DNA of 64,000 nt, from assembly GCA_012295275.1 (NCBI GenBank), contig CM022671.1:32062427-32126426 (forward strand), in the 5' to 3' direction. Position 1 is the first letter of the stretch, and each line of letters begins with the position of its first letter. Positions 33,761-47,960 of this stretch are shown one piece after another. The DNA comes from Chrysomallon squamiferum. Lineage: Eukaryota > Mollusca > Gastropoda > Neomphalida > Peltospiridae. The position numbers were made by a program, and so were the translations under genes. A model generated the notes under the pieces. It made no database searches. It was not told where the DNA came from and was given only the letters and a program-made list of their open reading frames with translations.

Positions 33761-35478
33761 TTACTGCATTTAGTTTATTTATTTACTTATTTAGTTAGTT
33801 AGTTAGTTATTTAAAAAAAATTTTTTTTTTTTTTTAAAGCAGATAACTGGATAAAGATAAGAATACTTTCTCTTTTGTTCACCGTTAATAGTTTTAAATA
33901 CAGACAGTAACCTTTTTTGAAGCTACCACTTTAAACATGTTTACATCCAATGTGGTTTCAGTCACATCTCTTTTAGAAGTACAATTCAGAAGCCTGGATT
34001 GTTTATCCAGTATGATGTTAGAGGATTAGTTAGAATAGAGGATATATCTATCTTACACCTACTGAATTAACTTGATAAGGCTAGTCTTAAAATCTAACTT
34101 CTGTCTTTTAAGTTGCTTGATCGTATTATCATACCACAGTGCCTTTAAATTTATCTAGGATGTACTTACTAATACAAAAAGACAATAAAACAATTTGTTT
34201 TTAAATATTTGTAAAAAAGGTGCACCATCATTCTTGAGAAAATCCCATTTAGCAAATTAAAGAAAACATTTTTTTGCTCTTATGGTTGCAAGAAAATAAT
34301 GATATTAACATATTTAGTTAAGACATCATTTAAAGTCGTTTTTTTATACTTGGTACAAGGTAGTTTTTCTTATGATTTTACTGTGATTCAGTAAAATACT
34401 GCAGATGTAATGTTAAAAAAGTAAATTTAATTTTTTAAGTTAAAATTATATAGGAGTAAAAACAATAACATTGTCTTTAAAGTAACAAGGTACTTGGAAA
34501 TACATGAATTAATTTATTATGTACTTAGCTGCAAGAAAGAAAAACCATAAAAAGATATTTATTACAATGTTCAAAGTGGTTTTTATTGTTGTGTGTTTTA
34601 TTTTATTTTATGTTATTACTTTATTGTTAATTACTCAAATTAGCTGGTAATCAACTTTCCCATTATAAAATGGTTATTAATGATAGTTTGTATTTATTTT
34701 TAAAGCAGTTATTTATAGGTTAAGGAAAACTTTTTTTTTAGAATTTAACCATGAATTTTCTTCTTTTTTTAGCAAAATTTCTCTTTTGTTTACTAATGAA
34801 TCCTATAAGTACTAGTTAATTATTTATTGTTATTGTTGTTGTTGTTTAGACCTATGATTGTAAATTCTGCTCAGATCTGTTATTTATAGCTTGTAAAAGA
34901 TAAGCAGATTTTCCCTTGTCTTCACTCCATGCTTGTTTCTGAAATAGGCTTTATCATAAAATGACGGATAGGTAGGTTATGTCAGCTTTCCAATCTTTTA
35001 TTACTGGATCAAGATTACAGTTTTGAATTGATGTGACTGGGTAATGTGTTTGCCAAGTAATGTGTGCATTTAATGATACAATCAGGAATGTTTCATCTGA
35101 ACAGAAAAATATTCTCAGTTGTGAAAATGTTATTTTAATTTCCTGATATATACTGCTAGGCTGGAAAAAAAAGAAGAGTTGTATTGGAGTGTTTTTGAAA
35201 TAAAAGTTGTTTATTTTTATTATTATTTTTTAATGTTCTTGTTATTTTTATTATTTTTTTTTTTTTAAGCAAGTAAAGATTTATACCTGCAGCTGTGGTT
35301 TTCTGATTCTGAATTCCTTTTCTTTCAGTATTTATGTGTTAAAAAACCAGAAGTTTACATAAACGATTTGACTTTTCAGATAGTGCCTTGAAAGATGTAC
35401 TTGAAAAAAAAAATGTGGTTACTTAACAATTTATGAGAAATCATTTAGCTGTTTAAATAATATACTGACATGAACAAG

Positions 35479-35582
<104 letters not shown>

Positions 35583-35769
35583 TAATAGTAATTCTTTTGG
35601 TATTTAATGTAGGAACAGCTTTTCATTTTGCTGCATGTGTTTAATATCTCACGTGTTAATATATCCTAGACATTTATTACAATTTAAAGTATGCCATTTA
35701 AATATTATCAGATTAAACTGTTATGTGAGTATAATCAGAACAAATTTAATAAAAACATTTTTTCCTTCT

Positions 35770-36050
35770 TGACGTGCTGTAGGTCTGGCTTGTTCAAATA
35801 ACTGATCTCATTAATTTAAGCATTAAACAAAGCAGAGCTGATTTAATAATTGCACTGATGGTGCCCAGAAAAGGGGAAATTGTAGATAAAAATCACTGTA
35901 ATTTATTGACATGTGCCTTAAAGGGCAGGATCCAACATTTCAGAAAGGGTGTTACTGCAGTGGATAATGTGAGCTATAAAGGAAACTTAAAACAAATATT
36001 AATAAAACAGGAAATGTACACTTGTGGTATGTGTTTGTAGTAATCTTTTT
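35770..36050 (+). other. Candidate regulatory element, intron block E
   Basis: Contains CATTAATTTAAGCATTAAACAAAGCAG (homeodomain plus SOX/TCF cores, written here in part as CATTAATTTAAG and ACAAAGCAG) and TTTAATAATTGCACTG. A 60-codon frame is open on + but has no recognisable features. Confidence 0.3.
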
Positions 36051-37139
36051 TCATACCAAATAATGAACAGTTTTTTATTTATTTATGTATTTTATTATTA
36101 TTTATTTATTTATTTATTTATTTTTTATTATTTATTTTTTATAAATTAAAAAATTGTTAAAATTTATAATCCTGTATAGCTGCTCCATTTAAACTTCTTG
36201 TTAGTGATGTTAACTAGAGCAGGCTGTATCTGGCATGGAGTCAGGTGACAGATTTGTTTATCCACTTGAAACTTAAAAAGTTGAAAGTATGTTAAAAATA
36301 AAACAAAGACAAAATAACAAAAGCTTCAGCTTTAAAGACAGAAATGCACATTACAGTAAATATTATTTAAAACAAAAAGAGAAAATCTTTTTATTTGTCA
36401 TTTGATGATCTTGTACTCATTTGTTTTTGCTGCACCAGTGATAGGTTAAAGTGTTTCAGTTATGAAAATAAATAATCTGTTTTGTAGATTTGTTAAGTAC
36501 TTGGAGATGAGACAGCAAGTTATTCATCATATCATTTTGATATAAAATTGTAAAACAGTCTGTTGTAGTATTATCATCTGATAGCTAAAAATAAGATTGC
36601 CATTAATATTCAGATTAACACTTGCAGAAAATGATTTATTTGAAAAAACAATGTTTTTAAATTTAAAAAACTAAATAAATGTACCGTAAATTATTAAACA
36701 AAATGAGATAAATAGCAGAAAGTTGTATTCAGTGCAAGAAGTATATAGCTAAATGACTCTAAAAGATTTTATTTATGTACATTTTTTTCTTTAGATTTCC
36801 TTAGTTATTGTATAATTATAAATGTATGGTATCAGGAATGAGAGATGTGATTCACTGCTTCAGTATGTAGTAAATTTGTAATTATTGCACCTTGCACACA
36901 TACCAATGTTAAACTACCCAAGAAAGAATCTTAACATTCTTAAGTTAACTTGACACTTACATTTGAATAGTATTTCTTATATATTCTTAATAAAATATTT
37001 TGTGTTTTTCATAGATGTATTAACTTTGAAAAGGTTTAATTAAATTATGTGCTTGTTTTGTTAGAAACACCATTGTTGTTTAAAATAGCTGTGTCCAAAA
37101 AACAATTTTGTCATAAGTAAATCAGTTCATTGTTATTTC

Positions 37140-37620
37140 TGTGAAAGAAATCCTTTGAAAGCATATGCTGTCGAAACCTATTACAAGTAATTTGAGTGTA
37201 AGTGTTTAATAATGGAAACATAAACCCAAGCACACTCCCTTTTCACCAGTCACCTGTCCGTTTCACATACCCTACAGGTTCTTTTCTTCACCTGCCTATG
37301 AACGTATCATCAAAGAGGCCTTTGAAGAAGAAGAAGCAGTGTGTTTTGCTCGAGTGCACCAGACGTGGCTGATTGGGTTGTCGCAGTATTGTGGACTATA
37401 ATCTGCAGATTAATCTTTGAGTATGTTGCTCGCTGAAGCATGGCACACTGAAGATGAATCTTACACTCGATTCTTGAGACAATGTGATTAATATAGAACA
37501 ATGATTCATTTTCCATACAGAAGAACATGGGAGGGTGAAGGGATTCATTTCCTGTACCCACCAGTTTTAAAGTACCCACTCACTTTTAAGTCCTTCAAGT
37601 GATCAAATAAGCCAATGGGC
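37140..37620. other. CpG-retaining insert in CpG-poor intron, possible transposable-element remnant
   Basis: Several CpGs (GTCCG, GCTCGAG, GACGTGG, GTCGCAG, GCTCGCTG, CTCGATTC) cluster within about 400 bp of a region that otherwise has one per 140 bp or fewer. The - strand is open for 89 codons without known domains. Either a younger insertion not yet CpG-eroded or a selected element; no terminal repeats were seen. Confidence 0.35.
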
Positions 37621-40419
37621 CTTAATGACTTGGTTTGATTTCTTTTCAAATTTGCATTGAATTCAATGTCCCCTTCAGTAACAAAAGACCCAACGCAGAA
37701 CCTCAAATCCTGAGGTCAGGTTACATGTATAGTTTCTAATGCCAAAAACTGCCAATATCCATACCAAAAACGAAAAAGAAAAATACATCAAATCTTTAAT
37801 AAATTTGATAAAGGTGTATACTCATATTTGAGTTAATTTATATCACTGAAGCAACATATGCTTATATTATGTAATTATATTATCATTCTCTATGTTAGTT
37901 TGTTTGTTTGTTTGTTTTGTTTCTTTATTAACTATAGTAATTTTTGTAGACATTATGGATCTGTGTGATCATCATGTGGGACAGTTTAAAACTGGAATCA
38001 CAATTGTAATACTGTTAACTCAGCCATGTTGTAATGGTGGCAAGACCAATATTATGTGTAAACTGGATTTGCTCTAGACGAAAATGACAGTTAATTATTC
38101 ATGTCTGAATCCATTTTTCTTTTCCAGTGTCAGTAGGTATAATGAAATGTACAGGTCACTGGTAAGTTCCAGACAAGAAGCTTTTCAGAATTCAGTTTCC
38201 AGCTAACATGAACAAAGTTGCTAACTAAATAACGTGAGCTGAATTGTCTTTCATTGGTTAGAATGGGAAAATAATGATTGTCTGATTTTCTTAAACTTAC
38301 ATTATTTTTCTTAAAGCGTATTTAAAATAAAAACAAAAATAAATAAATAAATAATAATAATAAAAACTGAAACTCATTCCTCCATCACTGGCAAGATTTG
38401 AAAAACAAGACCCCTAAATCTGAACAAGTTCGTCCAATAAAGAGTTTTGAAATTTAAATGTAAATCATAATTCAAACAAGTAATTTTTAAAGATCAGATT
38501 TTTTATTGCTATTTATTATGATTACAACAATGAGTCATTGATTTTGTAGCAGCCATTCATCATAACCAAATATTATTGCAATATCAGATAATGATCGTGT
38601 TATTTTACTGTAAGTTGATGATTTTTAAGTCCATTATTATTGATAATAATGATTGGGTAATTACATTTTGTAATTGAAAGAAGAAAAGAAAAGAAAAAGT
38701 TCATAAATTCTTAATATCAAACAAATAAGACAAAAAAAAAAAATATATAAATTTATAAATAAATGAATTAAAAAAAAAAAAAAAATTATAAATAAAAAAA
38801 ATAAGAAATATAATGAATTAATATATTTAATGATTTCTCAACACGTGTTAATATTAATGGTTATTAAAAGTCAAATTGATTTTAATATGAAGTGAGAAAT
38901 GTGGATAAATACCTAAATTTATAAGCATCTTAAAGAAATTATATATCTCACCTTTTGATAAAACAGTAAGGTAACTGAGACAGGTTGATTTTATTAAGTA
39001 TCTGTCCTCTTAGTATGTCGTGAATAGTAAATTTCTTTCTTTCCTTTCTTCTTTTTTTTTGTTTGTTGTTGTCTTTTTTGGTTTAAATTAACCTAGGTAG
39101 ATAATAAAATTTTATGACATTTGTATGTTAAAACATTGTTTTCTTTACCTCGTGGTTTTCTGCTAAGTAATAGTCATATAATAAATTATTATTATTTATT
39201 ATATATATTTTTTAAAATAATTTTGCTTGGTGAAAGCATGCATCAGCAGTCAAGCAGTAAACAGCAGTTCATATCATCACCAATAAAAATGAAGTTCAAA
39301 TAAAAAAATAAAAATAAAAATAAAAATTTGAAAAGACCTGGCTGAATCCTCAAGAACAGTTAAACTGCTGTATACATAATAACAGAGTAATAAACAGAAC
39401 ATTAGTGAAAGAGAATTTGCAGCTTCATCTTTACAAAAAGTGTTGCCTTTGATGATACAGTGTGTTTTTATTTTTCACTTTCTTTGTAATGGATCTGAAA
39501 AAAGACGGTTTCTGTTCAAAATATAATTTATGCAGCATTTTCAAAATGTTATTATTATATTAAGCAGTGTGTAATACATTGGGTATTTCTTTGTTAGAAC
39601 CAGAATAAATCATGCAAAGATGTTGGTATTATATTCATAGCTGTGTTAAAGACAGCAGAAATAAATAATATCGCAATGTTTATTGATTGAAACAGCTTCA
39701 TTTCCACGGTGTTAGGTAATAGCTTTAGCAGAAACTCTGCATTTAATAGATACATACAAAGAACATTTCACAAATATATCCTGTGAGATTTGTTCATAAT
39801 ACCAGTGTGGATATGTTGTTGTTGATGCTAACATTAAGGACATCCTCTGTTGAGAGTATTATTTGTACGGTATTTTTCAAAGTAACAGCAGCATTTTTTT
39901 CTCATTTGTAGACTTCATGCTTATATCATTGTTGACAAATGTGCATTTGTAATTGTTGCCTGAAAAAAAAACCATACACATCCTGTAGTTAATAGCAAAG
40001 TTTTTATGATTAATCTGAAAACAAATACAAATTTGAATGCTACAGCTTTACACTTTATACTTTACACAGTTTATTATGGATAATTCCATTATCTGATATT
40101 TCATTGTTGATAGTACCACTGATATGGTAATTAGAAAATAGACATACATTTATCCAATTAAAAGACTCTTTAAAGTGTTTTTTTATTTTTTATTAAAAGT
40201 TTTATTGCCATGTCACTGTTAATGACACAGCTGTGGTTGTAGTATTAGAGATTGTTGACAGGTCATTTAATAATGTTGATAATGTTACAGTATTTTTCTT
40301 CAGTAAAAAAAAAAAACCCAAGTTGCTCATACTGCAGCGACAGATGCATCCTTTCTCGTTTGTTTCTCTATGCAGAAGATGTTTAATAATTTGTAACCTT
40401 AACTCTGGCACAACATAAC

Positions 40420-41080
40420 TTAGCCTGGCTTTCATTGGTATCACCGTAGGTGGTTTTCCTCTTCGGCTAGAAACAACAATCTCAGATCCTGCAGGGAGAA
40501 ACCATAACACAAAACTTGAAATTGTTTTCAACATCCCCTTGTTTTTCTACTACTCCCATCTTCAGCATGTTAAATGCACAGTCTAACCTCTCGCTCTTTT
40601 TATGGAATGTTAAATGCTCAAAGTGTTTTCTGCACTTTTTTCTTCATTCTTTTGCTTTACACTATACTTACAGCTAGTCACTGATTGCAAATGTTCTTGA
40701 TACTGGCAGCAAACAGCTACCTTTCTCTTCACATGCATATTTGTTGCTTTCCCCTGCAATCGATTACTATGTTCATTGCAGAATTATTGATGTGGTCCTG
40801 ACATGTGTGTGCTATTTTATCTCTCCATTTCTGTCAAGAATGCTTTTGTTAGCATTTCTCAAACAAATGGACCCTGAACAAGGGTTTGTCATTGTTGCGT
40901 GACTTAACAGTGTGTGTGTACAGAATTACTGCTGTGACCAAGTTAGGTACAAGCATATATGCAATTGTAGCTTACTGTGAGCTTTTTGTTAAAGAAAGGT
41001 GACAGGTTGTGCTTTTTGTTACATTGCCTTCGGCATTAATCTGTATTGTGTTTGTTTGATTTAAATTGTTAAACAGGCTT
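40420..41080. other. Candidate regulatory element, intron block F
   Basis: Balanced sequence with GTATCACCGTAGGTGG, TCTTCGGCTAG, TGCAATCGATTACTATG and GAACAAGGGTTTG. A 110-codon minus frame (to 40202) covers part of it but runs through a poly-A tract and shows no domain. Confidence 0.25.
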
Positions 41081-44000
41081 GTAATGAGACTTCAGCTTGA
41101 ATAAATTATTGTTTGCATGTGTAGATGCATGTTTGTATGTTTTAAAACTTACATGTACACTCAGTGAACATTAAAATACCATTACTGTTGTTAGTAGTTT
41201 TATTGAAATTAAAAGAAATTCATTATCAAAATACATTTCTTCACCTCAACCTAGATATGTCACTAATTAATGTTATGTTGTTTAAAGAATTGATTACAGT
41301 ATGAAAATACTACCAATAATATTAACCTATACAGAACACAACATGTTACATTTTGATTTTCGTTCGGTGAAATTTAAAACTTCAAACTTTAAAATTTTTA
41401 TTTTTAAAATTCTAATGGAAGCGTCAAAAGCACATTTGTATTAATACATTTATGCATAATTTAGTTTGAACAAAATATCTTGTTTCATTGCTTGTGTCAA
41501 AAGCATTTTGAGAGTGTTTGAATGTATTTATAAAAACTACTGAATATGCAAAAAATAGAAGTTGTAATTGCTTTTTTAAAATTTCTGTAACATCATCAGG
41601 TCCTTACCCAACTTAATGTAGTTATCGACAATGGCTTGTATCAAATAACTTGACAACAGGAAAGTATCATAATGAAAAAAACATTTAGCTTCTAATTGTA
41701 TAAGTAGTTCTAACTAGCTCTGGAGTATTGGATGACCCTCTGTGGGTGTAGGAAAATGCAGAAACGATCGTTTTCTAACAGATGTCAAAATAGACAGTTG
41801 AGAATATCTGATTTTTACTTTGGAGGTGTTTTAGAACAAAAATTAACATTTGTTTTTATTTAACAAAAACTGTAGCATATTATGATTGTTTTCATTACTG
41901 ATTATCTTTCAGCTCCGAAATAAAATCTTTAGATGAAAGTCTTTACTTTAAAAAATATTTTTTTTTACTGGCACTTAGAAACTTCATTTCCACCTTCCCA
42001 TACGTACAGTTTCACATAATGTCATTTGATAGCATGCACAGAATAATAATTCAAACTTAGCTGTGACAGAAATGGCCTTCTCCATATAAATAATTATAAA
42101 TAGTTGGTTGTAACTCATAGTAATGTTCTGTTTCTGATCATTCAGTGATGACATATTCATTGTTGGCAAGACCACAACAGAATTGCCCCAAAAAATAAAT
42201 AAAAGTTGCCATTTAAAATAGAAATGTCACTACAATTAGCTGTTATGACTGTTATCCTTGGTGTGTGTTTGACAGCTGAAATGAATGATTTCGCAGCTAA
42301 ATCAACATAAGTCAATTCCCAATGACCAGACACCTCCATGTTTTGTTTACTTTGTAATTGTGGTAACATTGCAGGTTGGGACTCGAAGCCACCCCCCAGC
42401 TTTCACTATTCACAATCAGGGCACACACTTTGTTGTTTTTATGTCCTTTTTTCACCTCATAATTTTTTTTTTTAAATTTAACTTGTAAATTTTCTTTTTT
42501 ATCAGTGGAATGCTATTTGTCAGATGTGATCAACAACAATAAATAGTTTTACAACTTACAACCTCTACTGCTGTAATAATAATAACAATAACAAAGAAAA
42601 TGGCACACAAGGTATCTCATGTTATGTGATTTTGAAGATAAATATTATTACATTAATCCTTTTACCTTGACTTCAGTCCTGTGAAGTTGAATAAACATGA
42701 CTTGTACATGTTCAACATTAACTTACAACAAAAATGTCATGATAATATCGCTCTCATAGAATATTCATGTATAAGCATGGTACACACAATTAACTTGGTT
42801 GTTAAACAGTCTCACTTTGATTGTCTGTGGTTTGTAAAATTATATGCTTTAACACATTAACTCATAAGTTTATGGTAGCATAATACATTGTAAATGCATA
42901 TAATTTACATTATAAGCAAAATAAATGCTGCAGCTATTAATAGCTTGTTGACTGCATTGATTTCACTTTCTGAAGTCAATAAAATATATGACTAAGCTAC
43001 TGGCAACTTTTACTTTAAAAAAAACTTTGTAATATATAAAGTGTAATATCATCGTTTTTAATATAAAAAAACCCCACACAAATCAAAATCAACATCAACA
43101 ATTAATTAATTAAATTTTTTTCTTACAAATTATAAAAATCTAATAACTAAAAAAAATTTAAAAAATTAAATAAAATAAAAAGTAAAACTGCAAGGTATAT
43201 CATCAAACATTAATTGCAAATCTTTGTTCACAAAATTTTACAATATTTGTAAAAGCTAGCCAGCCAATCTTTCTTATGTGCATTTATCCACTGAATATAA
43301 AAGTATGTTATACTAGTGCACACAACCCTGGTCCAAGCAACGTTAATGTGTTAATTTATTATTGTAATGGCACTAACATTATTTGGTGAGCCATGGAGTA
43401 ACATTTTAAAATTCAATTCATTTTTTTTTTCTTTCACCCTTATAAGGTCACAAATGAAATGATAATGTAGCAGTTTTGATTGTTTATGGCTTTGTTCTGT
43501 GACGCTTACAAGGAAGAAGTGACTGAATTGTTGTAAGTCATGTCAAATCTTAATCCATGACATTTGTACCTGCATTCATAGCTTAAAAGTATCACCTTTC
43601 ATAGTGTTAAGTTTTAAAAACATAGTGTAATGCTCTTTGCTTGTTTTGTTTACAGTAAGGAACTGGCTGTTACTTAACTGAGGCATGCTAGGTCACAGAA
43701 TCAACACTTGCATTATGATCAGTTTATTAAGATATAGTCTGAGCTTTTGTATGTACAGGAAGCTGTAGGCAAAAGATCACTTGCTATTAATTGACAAGAA
43801 TACCTCAGTGTTTTTATTTAAAAAAAAAAAAAAAAATTATGTATCTCTTTCATGGCACAAAAGTGAGTTGAGAGGTTCTTAAACATTCATTCATTCATAT
43901 AAAAAATGTGTTACATGATGTAATTATTTAGTAAGTAGATGCGAAAGATGTTAATATTTACTTGTTGAGAGGGCTGTTGATGGAATTGAAAAACATATTT

Positions 44001-44589
44001 TTTTTAAACCTTTGACCGTGACTGTTCAAGCTAACTGTAATTGTATTTTATTTGTTCTATTTTCACTGAGAAAAAGAATATTTGTTGATATATGCTTGAG
44101 TGTATTTTAATACTTCTAATAGCAGTGTAACAAAATTTTAAAATAGTAATAGGAAATTTGAATTTACTTTCTTTCATCCCACCATAAATTAAAAGATTTA
44201 AATTAAAAACAAAAAAGAGACCGAAAAACAAAACAAAGACACCCTGACCCATCTTTCAGAATTCAGAAAAGTAACAGAATAATTTACCTTTTTCCTCCAG
44301 CAACATATTTCACTCTTTTAATAAATTTACTAAACCATGACTTATTTATGGTATATTTATTATTATTATGAATTATACAGATAAATATTTCAGTATTCAT
44401 GTAAGATGAACATGTCAGAACTGTCAGTTTACTGCATATGTTATTCCAGAATGTTAATATTTCTTTATCTAAGCACTGCTATAAAACTGCTGTGTGTATA
44501 CTATTAATACACCCTTTTACTAAAAGTAGATTGATACTGACAGGACTATGATGGTTACTTCACTTGTGAGATTTGCACATCTCTTTACA

Positions 44590-45060
44590 TTAATTTTACA
44601 TGGAACAGAAAATGAACTGCTGCTGAATAATAAGATCTCTACCGCAGGTTTAGTGGTCTTAGGAGCTGAGTTCATTTTGATGAGCCTTAGGGCTTATTTT
44701 AGTTCAGTGAAATGCTAATGTGGCTGGTAATACAAATGATAAATGAACGAATGTTTAAAGGCATCTCAAGACATTTTATTACTGTCATATACATTTTTTC
44801 TTTGATGCTTTTATGAAAGAGAAACATCTTCTATTACTGTTCCTTGGGCAGCTTTTATCAGTTTGTAACAAGGGTTTGTTTCTGTGTACAATACAAAGGA
44901 GAGCATATTCCATAGCCTTTGGTAAACCAGCCAGGAAGCCCTGGTTAGAATGGAAAGTGGCTGTGTAGCAGCATTAAGGGGGATTGATTTTGTAGCCTTT
45001 TGATTCCTCTCAGCCTTTTATTTCAGCCACCTATTAATTATATAGTAGTGTGATAATCAA
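44590..45060 (+). promoter_or_regulatory. Candidate enhancer / conserved element, intron block G
   Basis: Balanced, repeat-free block containing ATACAAAGG and CCTTTGGTA (inverted TCF/SOX-type sites about 25 bp apart), AAGGGGGATTGATTTTG, ATGCTAATG (POU-like) and CCTATTAATTA. Two symmetrical TCF-like sites make a regulatory reading attractive. Confidence 0.35.
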
Positions 45061-45689
45061 TGTTTTACACAGCTGAGAATGATTCTAGAACAAAGAAAAC
45101 ATCAATGGCCATTAGATGTCAGTGAAAGGTTAAATGATAAATATCAGTAGATTTAGTAGCGTGTGTTGAATGGAAGTGTAGTTAAAAACAAGATTTCTTT
45201 CCAGACATTATTTTTAGCTATTTCTGTTATCTTTTGTATTTTTGTATATGTAATGGATGTGTTTTTGTTTGTTATGTGTGTAGGTGTAAGTATATATATA
45301 TATATATATGCACACATAAATATGTGTGTAGTATATATGAATACACCAGATGTATGTGCATGCTTTGTCTGTGTCTTAAGTGCTAAATCATTAAACAAAC
45401 ATAACTTTTCTTTTCTGATATGGAACATGGCAACATGTGTATTAGTCAGTTCCAGATGCTGTCAGAACTTCTTATCAGTCTGATATTTCAGTGTAATTTG
45501 CACGTTGCCATATGCTATTTCTAAATTAGTTCTTGTACATACTTTTTTCATTATTATTTCTTTTTTTTAGAAGGGATAAAAAAATATATAAATTTTAAAA
45601 AATACTAACTAGATTTATTCTTTCTGAATTAGAGGCAATATCTATAAACATTTATAATTAAAATGAATAACCTTTGAAAATGTTGAAAA

Positions 45690-46320
45690 CCAACACCAGT
45701 GTGTGTGTCCGATGTGCTTTTCCACTGTCTCTTACAGAGTGAGAGTTTGACTTTCTAACATTTATGGAGTGCAGCTAAACATTGACACTGTAGTGGATTA
45801 TTTGTCAGCAAATATGTTTGGCCTGATATTGCAGAGGCACCTGTGAGTTAACCATGATATGTAACCTCTTATGTCAGCTGCAAGATCAGCATCAGGTGAA
45901 TAGCAGTGTGCTAATGAGAAGACCTAGTCTGGCTAGTTGTGTTCTGCATTTTGCCAAGCATTGCAAGTATAACATTTACTCTCTTTGTGATACACTGCAA
46001 AATAGAGCCTCTGAGTTTCTCCAACAATCTTAACCTTTACAAACTGTTTGGGAGTATGAAAAGAAATACACAGTCGAATTCAGCTCTTATTTGTGGCTTT
46101 GTTAACTCTGACATGATCAGTATATACCTTTGTAGAGAGCATACTCCTGTGTGTATTCACACAGTTGGCCTTGGTGCATTGATTGTTGAGAAGCCGACAC
46201 CTGCTGTTTGACTTGTACAAATCTGTGGAGTATCGTGGCTTTGCCAGTATGAATAGCTGCACAAGCCATAGCTCTTGTGCTTTGCCACTCTCTGCTGACT
46301 TAATATTGAATTCCAGTATT
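45690..46320 (+). other. Candidate regulatory element, intron block H
   Basis: About 600 bp with few simple repeats: GGCCTGATATTGCAG, GGCACCTGTGAGTTAACC, ATGTCAGCTGCAAG, GTGCTAATGAG and paired CAGCTG/CACCTG E-boxes. Open frames on both strands here show no domains. Confidence 0.3.
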
Positions 46321-47639
46321 TTCCTTCTTTAAGAACTCTACAGCTGCAATAACTGAGGCAGTTATGGAGTAGACTTCTTCGTTTAAGAACATGTATACAT
46401 AATACTCTTTCATTTATTATTTTTAAAATGCCGATAAATAAAATAAAATACTTTATTTTTTAAAAGAAAAAGAAGTAAAATTATAATAGTGTAATTTTCT
46501 AATAGTGTAATTAGATTTTCATCTTACTTTAAATATTATTATTTTATAACAGTTATAGCAAAATATTTTATTATTATTATTATTATTATTCATAAAACTA
46601 TTGCACATCTACATTATTAATATTTATTAAGTATATGAAGATGATCTTCTTTTACAATGGTAATAAAGGTACAAGATTAATTGATAACATGTCAGACATT
46701 TTTTATATGTACATAATCTGTAGAGAAGAAAGCACATAACATGCTTGGCATCTGATATATATGCTGGAAATAATCCATTAAGGATATAATAAGAAACACT
46801 TAACATATGATGGAATCCAGATTTTTGCTATATGATTGGAAAATTTAGAAATTGATTTTCTTGTGTGTAAAATAATAATTTTATTTGTACAAGTGATAGC
46901 TGTCATTCTACTCCAACACAAAACAGGAACATTTTTTTTTTCTTTCTTTCATTTTTTCTTAAATTTCAAATTACTGTTTCTAAGTGAAACAGTTATTTCT
47001 CTACTTCAGAATAAATAATACATGAATCACTATTTTGTATTACTGAATTGTATTTTTTTTCTAACCCATAGAACACTGGTGTGTTTTTATTTTTATTTTT
47101 TTATATATTTATTTTTTATTATTATTATGTGTTCTTAAATACCACAAAAATTGAGTAAACTGTCACCATTTTTTTTCCTTTGTTCTTAAGCTTCTTATGG
47201 CTAATCCAGTAAGTTTTTTACATTTGTAAGATTGTAAAATTATACTACAAACATTATTATTATTAACATTATTGTTATTATTTTTAATGCATTTTAATTT
47301 ATTTTTCATTTTAAGTTTCAGTAATATTGGATATCATTTCTGATTCATGTTTCTCATTTATTTATTTTTTATTGTTTTTTCAAGTCAAGCTGAATATTAT
47401 TATCATTTCATTTTCTAAAGTTGTTGGTTATTGGTTCAAAAAATGGCAAAAATAAAAAAAAAAAAAAAAGAAAAAAAAAAGACATTTACATAAATTCAGT
47501 AAAACATACCAAATCTATTTGTGAACAGCAGAACTTGTTCATTTGTTACATTTTATACACTAGATCAGTGGTTGCATTAATGAAATAATACATTTGTAGA
47601 GTTTAATATACCAGTCCAGTTTGGTGTTAAATCAGTGTG

Positions 47640-47960
47640 CAGAATATTTAACTAATTTGTGATTAAAGAACAGCCAATGATTATTTCAGCAGTTATTTTA
47701 ATTTAATTATTTTGTGCCAAAAGGCATGTTTTCTCTTGAGCTAGCCTGTCTGAAGTGAGGACAATGGAACTGAGACACTGAAAAGTAATTACAGTTGATC
47801 CAGAATTAAAAACGGCTGCTTCAGTTGAGAAATCAGTGCTCTTGCAAATCGGCCATGGGGCAGTTAAGCAGATGGCAGGGAACAATTAATGAGATAATGC
47901 AATGTGAAATAATCAGCAATAAAGTAATTACACATACTTTCAGAGTCAAAATTTAATGAT
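47640..47960 (+). promoter_or_regulatory. Candidate enhancer / conserved element, intron block I
   Basis: Very dense homeodomain cores in 300 bp: CCAATGATTATTT, TTTAATTTAATTATT, AAGTAATTACAG, ACAATTAATGAGATAATG and AAGTAATTACAC. The AAGTAATTACA 11-mer occurs twice about 140 bp apart. The middle is balanced (TCGGCCATGGGGCAG). Resembles a developmental enhancer. Confidence 0.4.

Noticed and set aside
40202-40534. 110-codon minus-strand frame
   Set aside because: Crosses a poly-A/poly-T run, no domain, no splice signals; kept only as part of a candidate element.
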